Assembly: GCA_023630585.1 (NCBI GenBank)
Contig: CM042566.1
Location: 12,964,754-13,028,753 of the forward strand
DNA: 64,000 nucleotides
DNA from: Cranoglanis bouderius
Taxonomy: Eukaryota; Chordata; Actinopteri; Siluriformes; Cranoglanididae
Direction of reading: 5' to 3'
Shown here: positions 62,866 to 64,000 of the stretch, one piece after another
Position numbering within the stretch: the stretch's first letter is position 1
How the letters are laid out: each line of letters opens with the position of its first letter
The notes under the pieces: generated by a model
What the model was told of the DNA's origin: nothing
The model's input: only the letters and a program-made list of their open reading frames with translations
Database searches by the model: none
Position numbers and translations under genes: made by a program

Positions 62866-63011
62866 CTGCAGGTATCAGTGCAGGTGTGCGCGATGGGAGG
62901 ATTTATCTTTGGGCCAGATGTTAAGATTGAGGGAATTAGGAGTGTTTGAATGCTAAACATTATGAGCAGCACAGCAGTGAGAAGGGTGAGGATCAGAATA
63001 CACCTGGAATA
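62866..63011 (-). CDS. pld3: PLD3 exon 2: transmembrane anchor
   Basis: Encodes YSRCILILTLLTAVLLIMFS, a single hydrophobic segment (about residues 21-39), then a lumenal stalk ending in AHTCTDTCR. This fits a type II membrane protein delivered to endolysosomes. Acceptor tttgtgtag, donor GTGAGA; it ends in phase 2. Confidence 0.92.
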
Positions 63012-63431
63012 CTACACAAACACACAGACACACACAGTGTTAAATGGACATAAAATATGCAAGACTTTTCCCCCCCGACAGTTTTCAGCCCTGTGAGTCT
63101 AAATAACTTTCACGTCGACCTTTAAGAAAGCCTTTTTTGCTGTTGACTTGTCATTTCACCTGTGTGAGCTTTGCCCTTAAATGGAGTTTTTTGGGTGCCA
63201 CCAAATGCTAATTAGGTGTACTGTGCCCAGTAATTTACAGGTGATTATGAAGAAAATCAGCGTTTGTAAATCCGGATAAACTTTTTAGTTCGGTTTCACA
63301 CAACTCACACGACTTTATTAAAAGATTCAGAACTGAGGCGTATTCAGTGTGCATGTAAAATATATATGTAAATTCCTCTCTCCAAAGATTCTGTGTCAAA
63401 TATATCTTATTTATGTTGTATTCTTTTGTAC

Positions 63432-63482
63432 CTTTTGAAGTTTCAGAAGACTCTCTCTTTTACTCGACTCCACATCAGCCAT
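63432..63482 (-). CDS. pld3: PLD3 exon 1: start codon and cytosolic tail
   Basis: Encodes MADVESSKRESLLKLQK before donor GTACAA, in phase 0. An acceptor-like tttctcttcag directly precedes the ATG, suggesting an upstream non-coding exon. The assembled ten-exon protein has 473 residues; human PLD3 has 490. Family role: PLD3 is a lysosomal 5'-3' exonuclease for single-stranded DNA and RNA that limits nucleic-acid sensing, and has also been linked to BMP lipid synthesis. Both HKD motifs are intact, so activity is likely. PLD4 is the alternative, but sequence and position next to HIPK4 and periaxin favour PLD3. Confidence 0.88.
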
Positions 63483-64000
63483 CTGAAGAGAAATTAGACC
63501 ACCAAATTAACCCGGAGTTTGTGAAAATGACAATATGATGTATGACTAATAATAAATTCCTGGTCTGATAATCCCTGGTTTATCTGTAGGCAGATATTTA
63601 TCGTGTAAAGACATTTTAAGGCTCAATTTTTATTAAAAGGCCCTTATTAAAGTTTTATACAGTACTTTATCACACACTGCATTGTCCGATTTTTACAAGG
63701 GCCTTAAAAATCTTCTGACAGATTTTGTCAGATAGAGGATGACATAAAAAAGGATGACATAAAAAAGGTCTTTATTCAGCTGTCTGATCTATATTAATCA
63801 CATTGGATTTTTAACATTTGATAACAATTGTTTATTGACAAACACATGAATCTCTCCTACACCCTATAAGTAAAGCATGACTATAAGGATGCATCGACTT
63901 CAGATTTCCAAGTCACATTATATATCCTTCATAAAAATACATTATCACAGCCGTGATGCAGTTACAGAGACCATGTGAAGGTCTCTTTAATGTAGACTTT
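63483..64000. other. Upstream of PLD3 coding start; 5' UTR intron or flank
   Basis: No coding exon or repeat edge recognised. A non-coding first exon may lie here or outside the window. Confidence 0.4.

Overview
The window is vertebrate nuclear DNA, almost certainly from a teleost fish. It has intron-split genes with GT/AG splice sites, is AT-rich, and contains many copies of several Tc1/mariner families, tRNA- and 5S-rRNA-derived SINEs, MITEs and long TA and CA microsatellites. The fish assignment rests on the repeat types and the gene set. I cannot name the species; an otophysan such as a catfish is only a guess.

Three conserved loci are readable, in the order periaxin - HIPK4 - PLD3, which from memory is also the gene order at human 19q13.2. 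(1) Minus strand, 39738 down to 7767: a giant PDZ protein of the periaxin/AHNAK family. I assembled it from seven coding exons whose phases all match (about 4441 residues). The PDZ domain is split over exons 5 and 6. The 12.6-kb last exon carries a long series of AHNAK-like repeats of about 128 residues. (2) Plus strand, 45669-46220: the first part of a HIPK4-type kinase, ending just after the activation segment, with Asn in place of the catalytic Asp and no visible C-lobe; probably a pseudogene or a relic. (3) Minus strand, 63482 down to 48767: a complete PLD3-type gene of ten coding exons with matching phases (473 residues), one transmembrane segment and two intact HKD motifs.

Most of the remaining sequence is transposon-derived. 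1-7700 lies downstream of periaxin and holds Tc1 remnants and a duplicated segment of about 320 bp. Periaxin intron 1 (25635-39680) holds a 1-kb foldback element and two different Tc1 elements inserted into one TA microsatellite; one has an uninterrupted 321-residue DD34E transposase, the other is interrupted by a SINE. The periaxin-HIPK4 interval has another Tc1 pair and a CpG-containing promoter-like segment near 44.8 kb. The PLD3 introns contain a Tc1 copy with a mutated catalytic Asp, an internally deleted MITE of the same family, a 5S-derived SINE and a 44-bp insertion with flanking direct repeats that copies sequence next to the HIPK4 relic.

The genes do not form a functional unit. From family knowledge, periaxin is a cortical scaffold (Schwann cell and lens), HIPK4 is a testis-biased kinase, and PLD3 is an endolysosomal nuclease. 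Their grouping is conserved synteny. No CRISPR, operon, viral genome or complete RNA gene was found.
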